Shown in pieces: positions 56,326 to 63,718 of a stretch of DNA of 64,000 nt (the first letter of the stretch is position 1; each line of letters begins with the position of its first letter). Both the position numbers and the translations under genes were made by a program. The DNA lies in contig NZ_CP151632.1 of the NCBI RefSeq assembly GCF_040144835.1, positions 1,736,001 through 1,800,000 on the forward strand, given 5' to 3'. This DNA comes from Microbacterium sp. LWS13-1.2 (GTDB lineage: Bacteria; Actinomycetota; Actinomycetes; Actinomycetales; Microbacteriaceae). Under the pieces are notes generated by a model. That model made no database searches and had not been told where the DNA came from. It saw only the letters and a program-made list of their open reading frames with translations.

Positions 56326-57128
56326 CCACCGTGACCGCCTCGCCGACCCTCCCCGCGCTGCGTCCGCGGGTGACCGGCCTCACCGCCGAGGGTGTCTTCG
56401 TCGGGCGCAGCCTTCTGCACTCGCTGCGCGACGGCGAATCGCTGCTGATGGCGATCCTGCTGCCGGTGATGCTCATGCTGATGTTCACGTGGGTCTTCGG
56501 CGGGGCGATCGACCCCACCGGCGACTACGTCAACTACGTCGTGCCGGGTGTGATCCTCACGTGCGCCGGCTTCGGCGCCGCATCGACCGCCGTCTACGTC
56601 GCGGGCGACATGAAGGCCGGCATCATCGACCGGTTCCGGACGATGCCCGTGCGCGCGAGCGCCGTGCTCACCGGACACGTCGTCGCAAGTCTGCTGCGCA
56701 ACCTGTTCGCGACCGCGATCGTGATCGGCGTCGCACTGCTCGTGGGGTTCCGTCCGACGGCGGGCCTGTGGGGCTGGCTCGGCGCCGTCGCGGTGATCGC
56801 GCTCTGGATCCTCGCGATCACGTATCTGTTCGCGGCGATCGGGCTCGCCTCCGGCAGCCCCGAAGGCGCCAACGGCTACGGGTTCATCATCCTGTTCCTG
56901 CCGTATCTCTCGAGCGCGTATGTGCCGGTCGACACGATGCCCGAGTGGCTCCAGGGCGTCGCGGAGTACCAGCCGGTGACGCCGATCATCGAGACGATCC
57001 GCGGCCTCCTGATGGGAACGCCCGTCGACGACACCGTCGGGTGGGCGATCGCCTGGTGCTTCGGGATCCTCGTCGTCTCGTTCGTCTGGGGTGCCTGGCT
57101 GTTCCGCCGCAAGGCCGGGCGCCGGTAG
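56322..57128 (+). CDS. ABC-2 type permease (DrrB-like)
   Basis: A 268-residue ABC-2 membrane protein with six helices. The first is preceded by an amphipathic interface segment (FVGRSLLHSLRDGESLLMAILLPVMLMLMF). The conserved RFRTMPVRASAVLTGHVVASLLRNL loop (about 104-128) and the PFFxPxx-like LFLPYLSSAYVPVDTMPEWLQGVAEYQPVTPIIETIRGLLMG region (about 190-230) match the DrrB group. It overlaps the ATPase gene by four bases and together they form an exporter. A repeat element follows 40 bases after the stop. Confidence 0.92.
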   Translation: MTTVTASPTLPALRPRVTGLTAEGVFVGRSLLHSLRDGESLLMAILLPVMLMLMFTWVFGGAIDPTGDYVNYVVPGVILTCAGFGAASTAVYVAGDMKAGIIDRFRTMPVRASAVLTGHVVASLLRNLFATAIVIGVALLVGFRPTAGLWGWLGAVAVIALWILAITYLFAAIGLASGSPEGANGYGFIILFLPYLSSAYVPVDTMPEWLQGVAEYQPVTPIIETIRGLLMGTPVDDTVGWAIAWCFGILVVSFVWGAWLFRRKAGRR

Positions 57129-57167
57129 AGCCCGTCCCGCTGCGCGGGGACATCCTCCGGGTGGGTC

Positions 57168-57281
57168 CGGTCGTTGAGCGAGCTTGCGAGTCGAAACGCA
57201 GATGATGAAACGCCCGAGCAGACGACAGAGGTCGACTCGGCGCGTTTCGTCTCGTCGCTGCGCTCCTCGCTCAACGACCGG
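57168..57281. repeat. Palindromic element family 1, intergenic (ABC permease / arsR 3' ends)
   Basis: The left half CGGTCGTTGAGCGAGC, running to GAGTCGAAACGC, is followed by a second AAACGCC and then the right half GCGTTTCGTCTCGTCGC, running to CTCAACGACCGG. It lies between the convergent permease and ArsR genes and ends nine bases before the ArsR stop. Confidence 0.85.
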
Positions 57282-57289
57282 ACGACGAA

Positions 57290-57700
57290 TCAGCGGCCGG
57301 GGAGGCGCTTGAAGGCGTTCTCGAGAGCGTGCTTGGCCGAGGCGGCGGCCCGCCCGACGACTTCGGCCGCATGGGCGGCGGAGTCGGGCAGCGCCACGGC
57401 CACCCCTTCGCCGGCCTCGCCGCCGTCGCCGTCGAGGAACGGCACGAGCCAGTCGTCGACCTCGTCCAGCGGTGCGGCCGAGAGGCTGTAGTAGCGGTGC
57501 TGCCCCTCCTCGCGCACCGAGACCAGGTGCGCCTCGCGCAGCACCTTGAGGTGCTTCGAGACCGTCGGCTGGCTGGCGCCGAGCTCTGTGACGATGTGCG
57601 ACACGCTGGTGCCGCGCTCTCCGGCGGATGATCGATCGAGCAGCAGTCGCAGGATGTCGCGACGTGTTCCGTCCGCGATCACGTCGAAGATGTCCGCCAT
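57290..57700 (-). CDS. ArsR-family regulator 1
   Basis: A 136-residue winged-helix regulator: FDVIADGTRRDILRLLLDRSSAG, then VSHIVTELGASQPTVSKHLKVLREAHLVSVREEGQHRYYSLSAAPLDEVDDWL. No metal-binding cysteine pair is visible, so it is a non-classical ArsR. A C-terminal tail of about 50 residues is Ala/Gly/Glu-rich. The ATG start follows TAATCT by 6 bases. It is divergent from trkH with a 65-base gap, so control of potassium uptake is possible but not shown. Confidence 0.85.
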   Translation of the reverse strand: MADIFDVIADGTRRDILRLLLDRSSAGERGTSVSHIVTELGASQPTVSKHLKVLREAHLVSVREEGQHRYYSLSAAPLDEVDDWLVPFLDGDGGEAGEGVAVALPDSAAHAAEVVGRAAASAKHALENAFKRLPGR

Positions 57701-57706
57701 GTGCTC

Positions 57707-57712
57707 AGATTA
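57707..57712 (-). promoter_or_regulatory. -10 hexamer, leaderless arsR 1
   Basis: TAATCT ends 6 bases before the ATG of the ArsR gene. The divergent trkH side has TACCAT at 57731-57736 with a normal leader. Confidence 0.5.
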
Positions 57713-57765
57713 GTCGGGAGCCCCGCGGAGTACCATGACTGGGGTCTTGGAGAAGGGGGCGACGC

Positions 57766-59205
57766 ATGACGACGGACCCGGCCGGGTCGCTCGTGCGGCG
57801 CATCCCGTCGATGCTGCGACGGCTGTGGGATCAGCTGCGCAATCTGACCACCACCTCGCCCGCGCGATTCGCGGTGCTGGTGTTCGTGTCGCTGATCCTG
57901 GTCTTCACGGCGCTGCTGTCTCTGCCCGCCGCGTCCGCGGACGGCCGCCGACTGCCGCTCGCCGACGCGGTGTTCACCGCGGTCTCGACCATCTGCGTCA
58001 CCGGCCTGTCCACGGTCGACATCGCATCCACGTTCTCGCCACTGGGCAAGGTCATCATCTTCATCGGCGTGAACATCGGCGGGATGGGCGTCCTCACCCT
58101 GGCGTCGATCCTCGGCCTCGTGATCTCGAAGCGCCTCGGGCTGCGGGCGAAACTCATCGCCGCGAGTGACACCAATCCCATGCGCGCCCACGCCGGACCC
58201 GTCAACGAGAGCCAGACGGTCCGCCTCGGCGAGGTCGGCCAGCTGCTGCGCACGGTCGCGCTCTCGACCCTCCTCATCGAGGCGCTCGTCGCGATCGCCC
58301 TGTATCCGTCGCTCCTGCTCGCCGGCATCCGCCCGCTGGAGGCCCTCTGGGAGGCCCCGTTCTACGCGGCGATGGCGTTCACCAACACGGGCTTCACGCC
58401 CAATCCGGGCGGACTGGAGCCGTTCGCCGACGACTACTTCCTGCTGACGGTGCTGATGGTCGGCGTGTTCCTCGGCAGCATCGGCTTCCCCGTCATCTAC
58501 GCCCTGTGGAAGCACGTGTGGGACGTGCGCCGCTGGCCGCTGCACACGAAGCTCACGATGATCACCACGGTGCTCTTGTTCTTCGCCGGCGCGGCGGCCT
58601 TCCTCGCGCTCGAGTACAACAACCCGAAGACCTTCGGGTCGATGGATGCCTGGGACACCACGTTCCAGGCATTCTTCCTGTCGGCGATGACCAGGTCCGG
58701 CGGCTTCGCCGTCGTCGACATCGGCGAGCTCCACGGCTCGTCGCTCATCGTCGGCTGCATGCTCATGTTCGTCGGCGGCGGCTCGGCTTCGACGGCGGGC
58801 GGCATCAAGGTGACGACGCTCGCCGTGCTCGCACTGGCCGTGTTCTCCGAGGCCAAGGGTCGCCCGTCGGTTCAGGCGTTCGGCCGGCGCATCCCGAGCG
58901 ACGTGCAGCGCGTCGCCCTCTCCGTGGTCGCGTGGGGGGCGACGATCGTCGCACTCTCCACGATCGTGATCTCCCAGATCTCGCAGGAGCAGGTGTCGGA
59001 CGTCCTGTTCGACGTCATCTCGGCCTTCGGGACCGTGGGCCTCTCCACCGGCCTGACGGCCGAGCTGTCGGATCCGGCCGTCTATGTGATGGCCCTGACG
59101 ATCTTCATGGGCCGCATTGGTACAGTGACTCTCGCCGCGGCCGTGGCCGCGACATCCCGTTCGCAGCTCTACTCGCTGCCCGTGGAAAGGCCCATCGTTG
59201 GTTGA
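57766..59205 (+). CDS. trkH: TrkH/KtrB-type potassium channel subunit
   Basis: A 479-residue potassium uptake membrane protein. Four pore-loop repeats with their filter glycines are visible: STICVTGLSTVD (about 75-86), AFTNTGFTPNPGG (about 205-217), SAMTRSGGFAVVDIGE (about 305-320) and SAFGTVGLSTGLTAEL (about 422-437). The length fits the KtrB-like form with eight helices. The ATG is preceded by a purine-rich GAAGGGGGCGA. It overlaps trkA by eight bases, so the pair forms one uptake system. Confidence 0.93.
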   Translation: MTTDPAGSLVRRIPSMLRRLWDQLRNLTTTSPARFAVLVFVSLILVFTALLSLPAASADGRRLPLADAVFTAVSTICVTGLSTVDIASTFSPLGKVIIFIGVNIGGMGVLTLASILGLVISKRLGLRAKLIAASDTNPMRAHAGPVNESQTVRLGEVGQLLRTVALSTLLIEALVAIALYPSLLLAGIRPLEALWEAPFYAAMAFTNTGFTPNPGGLEPFADDYFLLTVLMVGVFLGSIGFPVIYALWKHVWDVRRWPLHTKLTMITTVLLFFAGAAAFLALEYNNPKTFGSMDAWDTTFQAFFLSAMTRSGGFAVVDIGELHGSSLIVGCMLMFVGGGSASTAGGIKVTTLAVLALAVFSEAKGRPSVQAFGRRIPSDVQRVALSVVAWGATIVALSTIVISQISQEQVSDVLFDVISAFGTVGLSTGLTAELSDPAVYVMALTIFMGRIGTVTLAAAVAATSRSQLYSLPVERPIVG

Positions 59206-59869
59206 GCGGATGAGGGGCGACGCGCCCGTTCTCGTGATCGGACTGGGGCGCTTCGGCGCCGCGTGCGCGGGTGAGCTCGATCGGCTCGATCGCGAGGTGC
59301 TCGCGATCGACGACAGTCTCGATCTCGTGCAGAAGTGGTCGGAGCGCGTCACGCACACGGTGCAGGCCGACGCCCGCAACATCGACGCGCTCAAGCAGAT
59401 CGGTGCGCAGGACTTCCAGGTCGCGGTCGTCGCCGTCGGCTCGTCGATCGAGGCGTCGGTGCTCATCACCGCGAACCTGGTCGACCTCAAGGTGCCGCAG
59501 ATCTGGGCGAAGGCGGTGTCGCAGTCGCACGGCAAGATCCTCGCCCGCGTCGGGGCGAACCACGTCATCTACCCCGAGCGCGAGGCCGGTGAGCGCGTCG
59601 CCCACCTGGTCAGCGGCCGCATGCTCGACTTCATCCGCTTCGACGACGACTTCGCCCTCGCCAAGCTGTACCCGCCGAAGTTCATCCGCGGCGTCGGCCT
59701 CAACGAGTCCGGCGTGCGCACCAAGTACAACGTCACCGTGGTGGGCGTGAAGAGCCCGGGCAAGCCCTTCCGCTACGCCGAGGCGAACACCGTGGTCACC
59801 AACCACGACCTGATCATCGTCTCGGGCACCAACTCCGACATCGAGCGCTTCGCCTCGCTCGAGCGCTGA
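59198..59869 (+). CDS. trkA: TrkA/KtrA-type potassium uptake regulator
   Basis: A 223-residue RCK-domain protein. The RCK_N Rossmann motif is VLVIGLGRFGAACAGEL (residues 11-27), with Asp at the strand-2 end (LAIDDS). The RCK_C domain starts near residue 140 (SGRMLDFIRFDDDFALAKL). A TTG start is used because GGAAAGG lies seven bases upstream and it gives the MVERMRGDAPVLV N-terminus expected for the family; an ATG 12 bases later is the alternative. It binds NAD(H)/ATP to gate the TrkH partner. Confidence 0.92.
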   Translation: MVERMRGDAPVLVIGLGRFGAACAGELDRLDREVLAIDDSLDLVQKWSERVTHTVQADARNIDALKQIGAQDFQVAVVAVGSSIEASVLITANLVDLKVPQIWAKAVSQSHGKILARVGANHVIYPEREAGERVAHLVSGRMLDFIRFDDDFALAKLYPPKFIRGVGLNESGVRTKYNVTVVGVKSPGKPFRYAEANTVVTNHDLIIVSGTNSDIERFASLER

Positions 59870-59902
59870 CGCGGCCCTCTGTCGGATGTCCCCGCCCCGC
59901 GG

Positions 59903-59908
59903 CATACT
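59903..59908 (+). promoter_or_regulatory. -10 hexamer, leaderless NTF2-like gene
   Basis: CATACT ends 6 bases before the ATG of the NTF2-like gene. Confidence 0.4.
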
Positions 59909-59914
59909 CGCGGC

Positions 59915-60307
59915 ATGACAGAACGGAACACGACGGATGCCGCGGCCCGGCGATGGGTCGACGCGTACGAGAACGCATGGAAGACGAATGAGCCCGACGA
60001 CATCCGGGCCCTCTTCACCGACGATGCCGTGTACTTCACCCAGCCTTGGGGTGAACCGTGGGCCGGGGCCGACGCCATCATCGCCGGCTGGCTCGAGGCG
60101 CGCGACGAGCCCGGCACGTACGAGTTCGAGTGGAAGATCGCGGGCGTCGACGGCGACCGCGTGTTCGTGGACGGCCGCACGGTCTACGCCCCTGACGACG
60201 AGCTGCCCGCCGGCCGCGTCTACCGCAACCTGTGGGTGATCGACCTCGACGAGGAAGGGCGGGCCCGCGCGTTCACCGAGTGGTACATGAAGCAGCCTCG
60301 AGACTGA
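59915..60307 (+). CDS. NTF2/SnoaL-like protein
   Basis: A 130-residue cone-shaped alpha+beta barrel protein. It has WVDAYENAWKTNEPDDIRALFTDDAVYFTQPWGEPWAGADAIIAGWL (about 14-60), then EFEWKIAGVDGDRVFVDGRTVY and the C-terminal strands RNLWVIDLDEEGRARAFTEWYMK. These folds serve as isomerases, hydrolases or ligand sinks; no catalytic set is obvious, so no reaction is proposed. It stands alone, followed by a tandem repeat and the convergent proC gene. Confidence 0.78.
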   Translation: MTERNTTDAAARRWVDAYENAWKTNEPDDIRALFTDDAVYFTQPWGEPWAGADAIIAGWLEARDEPGTYEFEWKIAGVDGDRVFVDGRTVYAPDDELPAGRVYRNLWVIDLDEEGRARAFTEWYMKQPRD

Positions 60308-60381
60308 CCCGCCGCGGATCACGCGCCCGCCGCGGATCACGTGGCCCGCCGCGGATCACGTGGCCCGCCGCGGATCGCGTG
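60308..60381. repeat. 19-bp tandem repeat (four units) between the NTF2-like gene and proC
   Basis: Units of CCCGCCGCGGATCACGTGG begin at 60308, 60326, 60345 and 60364; the first and last are shortened or altered near their 3' ends. Each carries CCGCGG, and the middle two carry CACGTG. It lies between convergent genes, starting right after the NTF2-like stop codon. Confidence 0.85.
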
Positions 60382-60394
60382 CCCGGGTGCACGC

Positions 60395-61237
60395 TCACCC
60401 GCCCTGGGCGAGCTCCTTCGCGCGCGCGAGCGCCGCGTCGGTTGCCCGGGCGAACACCTCGTCGAGCTTCGCGTCCTGCAGCGCGGCGATGGCCCGCTCC
60501 GTGGTGCCCTTCGGGCTCGTGACGCGTCGGCGGAGCTCCGCCGGGTCGTCTTCGGAGGCCTCGAGCAGCGCGGCGGCGCCGATGAATGTCTGCTCCGCCA
60601 GCAGCTGCGACTCCGCCGGCGAGAAACCCTTGCCGACGGCGGCCTTGGTGAACTCCTCCACGAGGAGGAAGAAGTAGGCGGGACCCGAACCCGAGATCGT
60701 CGACAGCGCGTCGATCTGCGCCTCGGGCACCTCGACGACGGCGCCGACGGTCTCGAAGAGCCGCCGGACCGTGGCGACCGCATCGGCGTCTGCCTGCGAC
60801 CCTGCCGCGAGCCCGGTGACGCCGCGCCCCACGAGGGCGGGCGTGTTCGGCATCGAGCGCAGCACTGCGACGCCGCCGAGGAGCTGCTCGAACGTCGCGA
60901 TCGTGACCCCAGCGGCGAGGCTCACGACGATGGCGCCGCGCCGCAGCGACGGCGCGATCTCCCGCAGCAGATCGGGGACCATCGCGGGCTTCACTCCCAC
61001 GAGCACGACGTCGGCGGCGGCTGCGGCATCCGTGTTCGCGGTCGGGTGCGCCTCCAGCGCGACACTGGTCACGCCGTCGAGCCCGTCGAGCTCGGCGGCC
61101 TTCGCGCGCGAACGGTTCGTGGTCGTCACTCCCCCGCCGGCGAGGCCGGAGCGAGAGAGGCCGCGCGCGATCGCGCCGCCCATCGAGCCGGCGCCGAGGA
61201 TCGCGATGGGCGGAAGGGCGGTGAGGTCAGCAGGCAT
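60395..61237 (-). CDS. proC: Pyrroline-5-carboxylate reductase
   Basis: A 280-residue P5C reductase, the last step of proline synthesis. The NAD(P)-binding motif IAILGAGSMGGAIARGL is at residues 11-27. VLVGVKPAMVPDLL and RSMPNTPALVGRGVTGL are family segments. The signature around STISGSGPAYFFLLVEEFTKAAV lies near residue 178. The C-terminal VTSPKGTTERAIAAL loop is the substrate/dimer region. ATG follows TAGGAT by 6 bases. In mycobacteria proC neighbours the bS22/HTH pair; here they are 6 kb apart in the same window. Confidence 0.95.
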   Translation of the reverse strand: MPADLTALPPIAILGAGSMGGAIARGLSRSGLAGGGVTTTNRSRAKAAELDGLDGVTSVALEAHPTANTDAAAAADVVLVGVKPAMVPDLLREIAPSLRRGAIVVSLAAGVTIATFEQLLGGVAVLRSMPNTPALVGRGVTGLAAGSQADADAVATVRRLFETVGAVVEVPEAQIDALSTISGSGPAYFFLLVEEFTKAAVGKGFSPAESQLLAEQTFIGAAALLEASEDDPAELRRRVTSPKGTTERAIAALQDAKLDEVFARATDAALARAKELAQGG

Positions 61238-61243
61238 GGCGTC

Positions 61244-61249
61244 ATCCTA
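61244..61249 (-). promoter_or_regulatory. -10 hexamer, leaderless proC
   Basis: TAGGAT ends 6 bases before the proC ATG. Confidence 0.5.
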
Positions 61250-61287
61250 CGAGCGCTGAGCACAGCGCTCTCGGACTTAACACTTGA

Positions 61288-61297
61288 CTTATATAAG
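61288..61297. promoter_or_regulatory. Palindrome CTTATATAAG, probable ArsR operator
   Basis: The perfect 10-base palindrome CTTATATAAG is flanked by ACTTG (61282) and CAAGT (61306) and is far more AT-rich than its surroundings. It lies 13 bases before the start of arsR 2, so it probably covers the promoter of the arsR/SRPBCC operon. Confidence 0.6.
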
Positions 61298-61310
61298 CGC
61301 ACGAGCAAGT

Positions 61311-61712
61311 ATGGAAATCGTGCACGCGCTCGACATCCTCGGCGATCCGGTTCGCCGGCGCATCCTCGAACTCCTGGCGGAGGGCGAGCGCAGCGCCGGC
61401 GAGATCGGCGAGGACGTGCAGCGCGAGTTCGGCATCTCGCAGCCCGCCGTCTCGCAGCACCTGCGCGTGCTGCGGGAGTCGGGATTCGCGACGGTGCGTC
61501 CCGACGGCGTGCGGAGGCTGTACGCCATCGCTCCCGACCCGCTCGAGAACGCCGCCGCGTGGTTCGACCCGTTCCGGCGCTTCTGGCAGCCGCACCTCGA
61601 CGCCCTCGGCACCGAGCTCGCCCGAGGACGCCGCCAGCGCCGGCTCGCCGCCGAGCAGGAACCGGATGCCGCGAGCGACGAATCCGACACGACCGACCCC
61701 CAGGAGGAATGA
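61311..61712 (+). CDS. ArsR-family regulator 2
   Basis: A 133-residue winged-helix regulator of the type paired with SRPBCC/AHSA1 proteins. The N-terminal region MEIVHALDILGDPVRRRILELLAEGERSAGEIGEDVQREFGISQPAVSQHLRVLRESGFATVRPDGVRRLYAI is clear, followed by WFDPFRRFWQPHLDALGTEL. No metal-ligand cysteines are seen. The ATG at this position gives the family N-terminus; a TTG 27 bases earlier lies within the operator. It ends one base before the SRPBCC gene start. Confidence 0.9.
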   Translation: MEIVHALDILGDPVRRRILELLAEGERSAGEIGEDVQREFGISQPAVSQHLRVLRESGFATVRPDGVRRLYAIAPDPLENAAAWFDPFRRFWQPHLDALGTELARGRRQRRLAAEQEPDAASDESDTTDPQEE

Positions 61713-61713
61713 C

Positions 61714-62388
61714 ATGGTCGACGTACAGAACCAGCTCGACGCGGTGACCCGCGAGATCGCGAGCGCAGAGATCGACGGCTACCCGGCGCGCGTCCAGACG
61801 CTCGCGCAGACGTATCCGTCCCCCATCGACGATGTGTGGGACGCCGTCACCAGCGCGGCGCGGATCGCGCGATGGTTCCAGCCGATCACGGGCGATCTCC
61901 GGCTCGGCGGCCGGTATCAGATCGAGGGCAACGCCGGCGGCGAGATCCAGGAGTGCACGCCTCCTGCGGACGGCTCGGCCCGTTTCACGGCGACCTGGGA
62001 GTACGGCGGCGGCGCGACCTGGCTCACCGTGCGGTTGACGGCCGAGGGCGACGCCGAGACAAGGTTCGAACTCGAGCACGTCGCCCGCACCGACGATGTG
62101 CCCGCGGAGTTCTGGGACGTCTACGGCCCCGGTGCGACGGGCGTCGGCTGGGACGGCGGCCTGCTGGGCCTCGGCCTGCACCTGACCGCAGGCGACGGCC
62201 CCTCGCCCGAAGAAGCCGAGGCATGGGCGTTCACCGACGAGGGCAGGGCGTTCTACCGCGGCGCCGCAGACGCCTGGGGAGCCGCTCACGCAGCCGACGG
62301 CGCCGACCCCGCGGTCGCCGCACGGGCCGCCGACAACACGTACGCGTTCTACACCGGGGAGCCGACCACCGCCGCAGCCGAGGAGTGA
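61714..62388 (+). CDS. SRPBCC (AHSA1-like) protein
   Basis: A 224-residue START-like/SRPBCC protein. The N-terminal 35 residues are helical. The domain proper starts ARVQTLAQTYPSPIDDVWDAVTSAARIARWFQPITGDLRLGGRYQIEGNAGGEIQECTPP and continues with RFTATWEYGGGATWLTVRLTAEGDAETRFELEHVA, the usual AHSA1 pattern. The C-terminus has EEAEAWAFTDEGRAFYRGAADAWG. A GGAGG six bases before the ATG (inside the arsR end) supports coupling. Such proteins bind hydrophobic ligands, and the paired ArsR may sense the same one. Confidence 0.88.
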   Translation: MVDVQNQLDAVTREIASAEIDGYPARVQTLAQTYPSPIDDVWDAVTSAARIARWFQPITGDLRLGGRYQIEGNAGGEIQECTPPADGSARFTATWEYGGGATWLTVRLTAEGDAETRFELEHVARTDDVPAEFWDVYGPGATGVGWDGGLLGLGLHLTAGDGPSPEEAEAWAFTDEGRAFYRGAADAWGAAHAADGADPAVAARAADNTYAFYTGEPTTAAAEE

Positions 62389-62416
62389 GCGCCGAGCGTC
62401 ATCCGTACGCCGGGAG

Positions 62417-62453
62417 GCGGACGGATGCCGCCGCCGCTGCCTCCGCCGTCCGC
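62417..62453. terminator. Hairpin after the SRPBCC gene
   Basis: GCGGACGG pairs perfectly with CCGTCCGC around a 21-base Pro-codon-like GC-rich loop, 28 bases after the stop codon. Confidence 0.5.
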
Positions 62454-62545
62454 GACGCGAGAGTCCGTTCACGGCGTCTCGGGCCGGTCTATCCTCGGAA
62501 GTGCGGGGACGCAGGAGCCCCCGCACGACGTGGGAGGCTTCCGAC

Positions 62546-63658
62546 ATGACGCTCTTCGACGGCATCACCGCGCGCAGCGTGGAGACGCCCGGACTCACCG
62601 TCAACGTGCTCGAGCGCGAGGGCGACGATCCCGCCACGCCGCCGGAGCGCACCGTGGTGCTGATCCACGGCAACCTCTCGTCGGCACTGTTCTGGCAGGA
62701 GCTGATGCTCAATCTCCCCACCGACCTGCGGGTGATCGCGATCGACCTGCGGGGGTTCGGCGGCACCGAGCACGCGCCGATCGACGCGACGCGCGGGGTG
62801 CGCGACTTCAGCGACGATGTGGCCGCGACGCTGAGTGCGCTCGGCATCCCCACCGCCCATCTCGTCGGCTGGTCCATGGGCGCCGGCGTCATCATGCAGT
62901 ACGCGCTCGAGCACCCCGTGCTGAGCCTCACCCTGGAAGCTCCGATCTCGCCATACGGCTTCGGAGGAACCCGTCGCGATGGGACGCGTCTCACCGACGA
63001 CGACGCGGGCTGCGGTGGAGGGACGGTGAACCCCGACTTCGTGCAGCGCCTGATCGACCACGACACGACGGACGACGCAGCGACCTCGCCGCGCAGCGTC
63101 TTCCGATCCGGCTTCGTCGCGGCGGGGTACGAGAGCCCACATGAGGACGTGTGGGTCGATTCGATGCTCACGACGTCGACCGCCACAGGCAACTACCCGG
63201 GCGATTCCGTGACGAGCCCCAGCTGGCCGGGCTTCGCCGCGGGCGGTATCGGCGTGGTCAACACGATGACGCCGGGGCATTTCGATGTGTCGGCCATCGT
63301 CGACATGCCTGTGAAGCCGGCGATCCTGTGGATCCACGGCGTGCTCGACCCGATCATCTCGGACGCCTCGCTCTACGACTACAACAACCTCGGCAAGCTC
63401 GGCATCGTGCCGGACTGGCCCGGCGACGAGGTCGCTCCGCCGCAGCCGATGGTCTCGCAGACGCGCGACGTGCTCACGCGGTACGCGGATGCCGGCGGCC
63501 AGGTGACCGAGCGAAATCTCGAGGGCGTCGGCCACACGCCCCACCTCGAGCAGCTGGCGGAGTTCCGTCACGCACTGCTCGAGATCATCGGCTACGTCGG
63601 ACACCGTCACGATCCCGCGCCCCCGACCGAGGCCATCATCCTGCGCTCGTCCGACTGA
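62546..63658 (+). CDS. Alpha/beta hydrolase
   Basis: A 370-residue alpha/beta-hydrolase-fold enzyme. The oxyanion segment is VVLIHGNLSSALFWQEL (about 33-49), followed by VIAIDLRGFGGTEHAP, the nucleophile elbow VGWSMGAGVIMQYAL (Ser near residue 111), an acid near ILWIHGVLDPII and the catalytic His in EGVGHTPHLEQL (about 332). A roughly 100-residue cap with DDDAGCGGGTVNPDFVQRL follows the elbow. ATG has GGGAGG eight bases upstream. It resembles epoxide hydrolase/haloperoxidase-type enzymes; the substrate is unknown. It is not a convincing MenH. Confidence 0.87.
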   Translation: MTLFDGITARSVETPGLTVNVLEREGDDPATPPERTVVLIHGNLSSALFWQELMLNLPTDLRVIAIDLRGFGGTEHAPIDATRGVRDFSDDVAATLSALGIPTAHLVGWSMGAGVIMQYALEHPVLSLTLEAPISPYGFGGTRRDGTRLTDDDAGCGGGTVNPDFVQRLIDHDTTDDAATSPRSVFRSGFVAAGYESPHEDVWVDSMLTTSTATGNYPGDSVTSPSWPGFAAGGIGVVNTMTPGHFDVSAIVDMPVKPAILWIHGVLDPIISDASLYDYNNLGKLGIVPDWPGDEVAPPQPMVSQTRDVLTRYADAGGQVTERNLEGVGHTPHLEQLAEFRHALLEIIGYVGHRHDPAPPTEAIILRSSD

Positions 63659-63660
63659 CC

Positions 63661-63682
63661 GCGCCGGATGCGCGTCCGGCGC
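63661..63682. terminator. Hairpin after the alpha/beta hydrolase
   Basis: GCGCCGGA pairs perfectly with TCCGGCGC around a six-base loop, three bases after the stop codon. No T-run. Confidence 0.65.
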
Positions 63683-63705
63683 GCGAGCCGCGGGCCCGGC
63701 ATCCG

Positions 63706-63711
63706 TAGACT
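63706..63711 (+). promoter_or_regulatory. -10 hexamer, leaderless CDF gene
   Basis: TAGACT ends 7 bases before the ATG of the cation diffusion facilitator gene. Confidence 0.5.
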
Positions 63712-63718
63712 CGTCGGC

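Noticed and set aside
62546..63658. Alpha/beta hydrolase as the missing MenH
   Set aside because: It is longer (370 residues), has a large cap, is far from the men genes and is followed by its own terminator; the fold alone is not enough.
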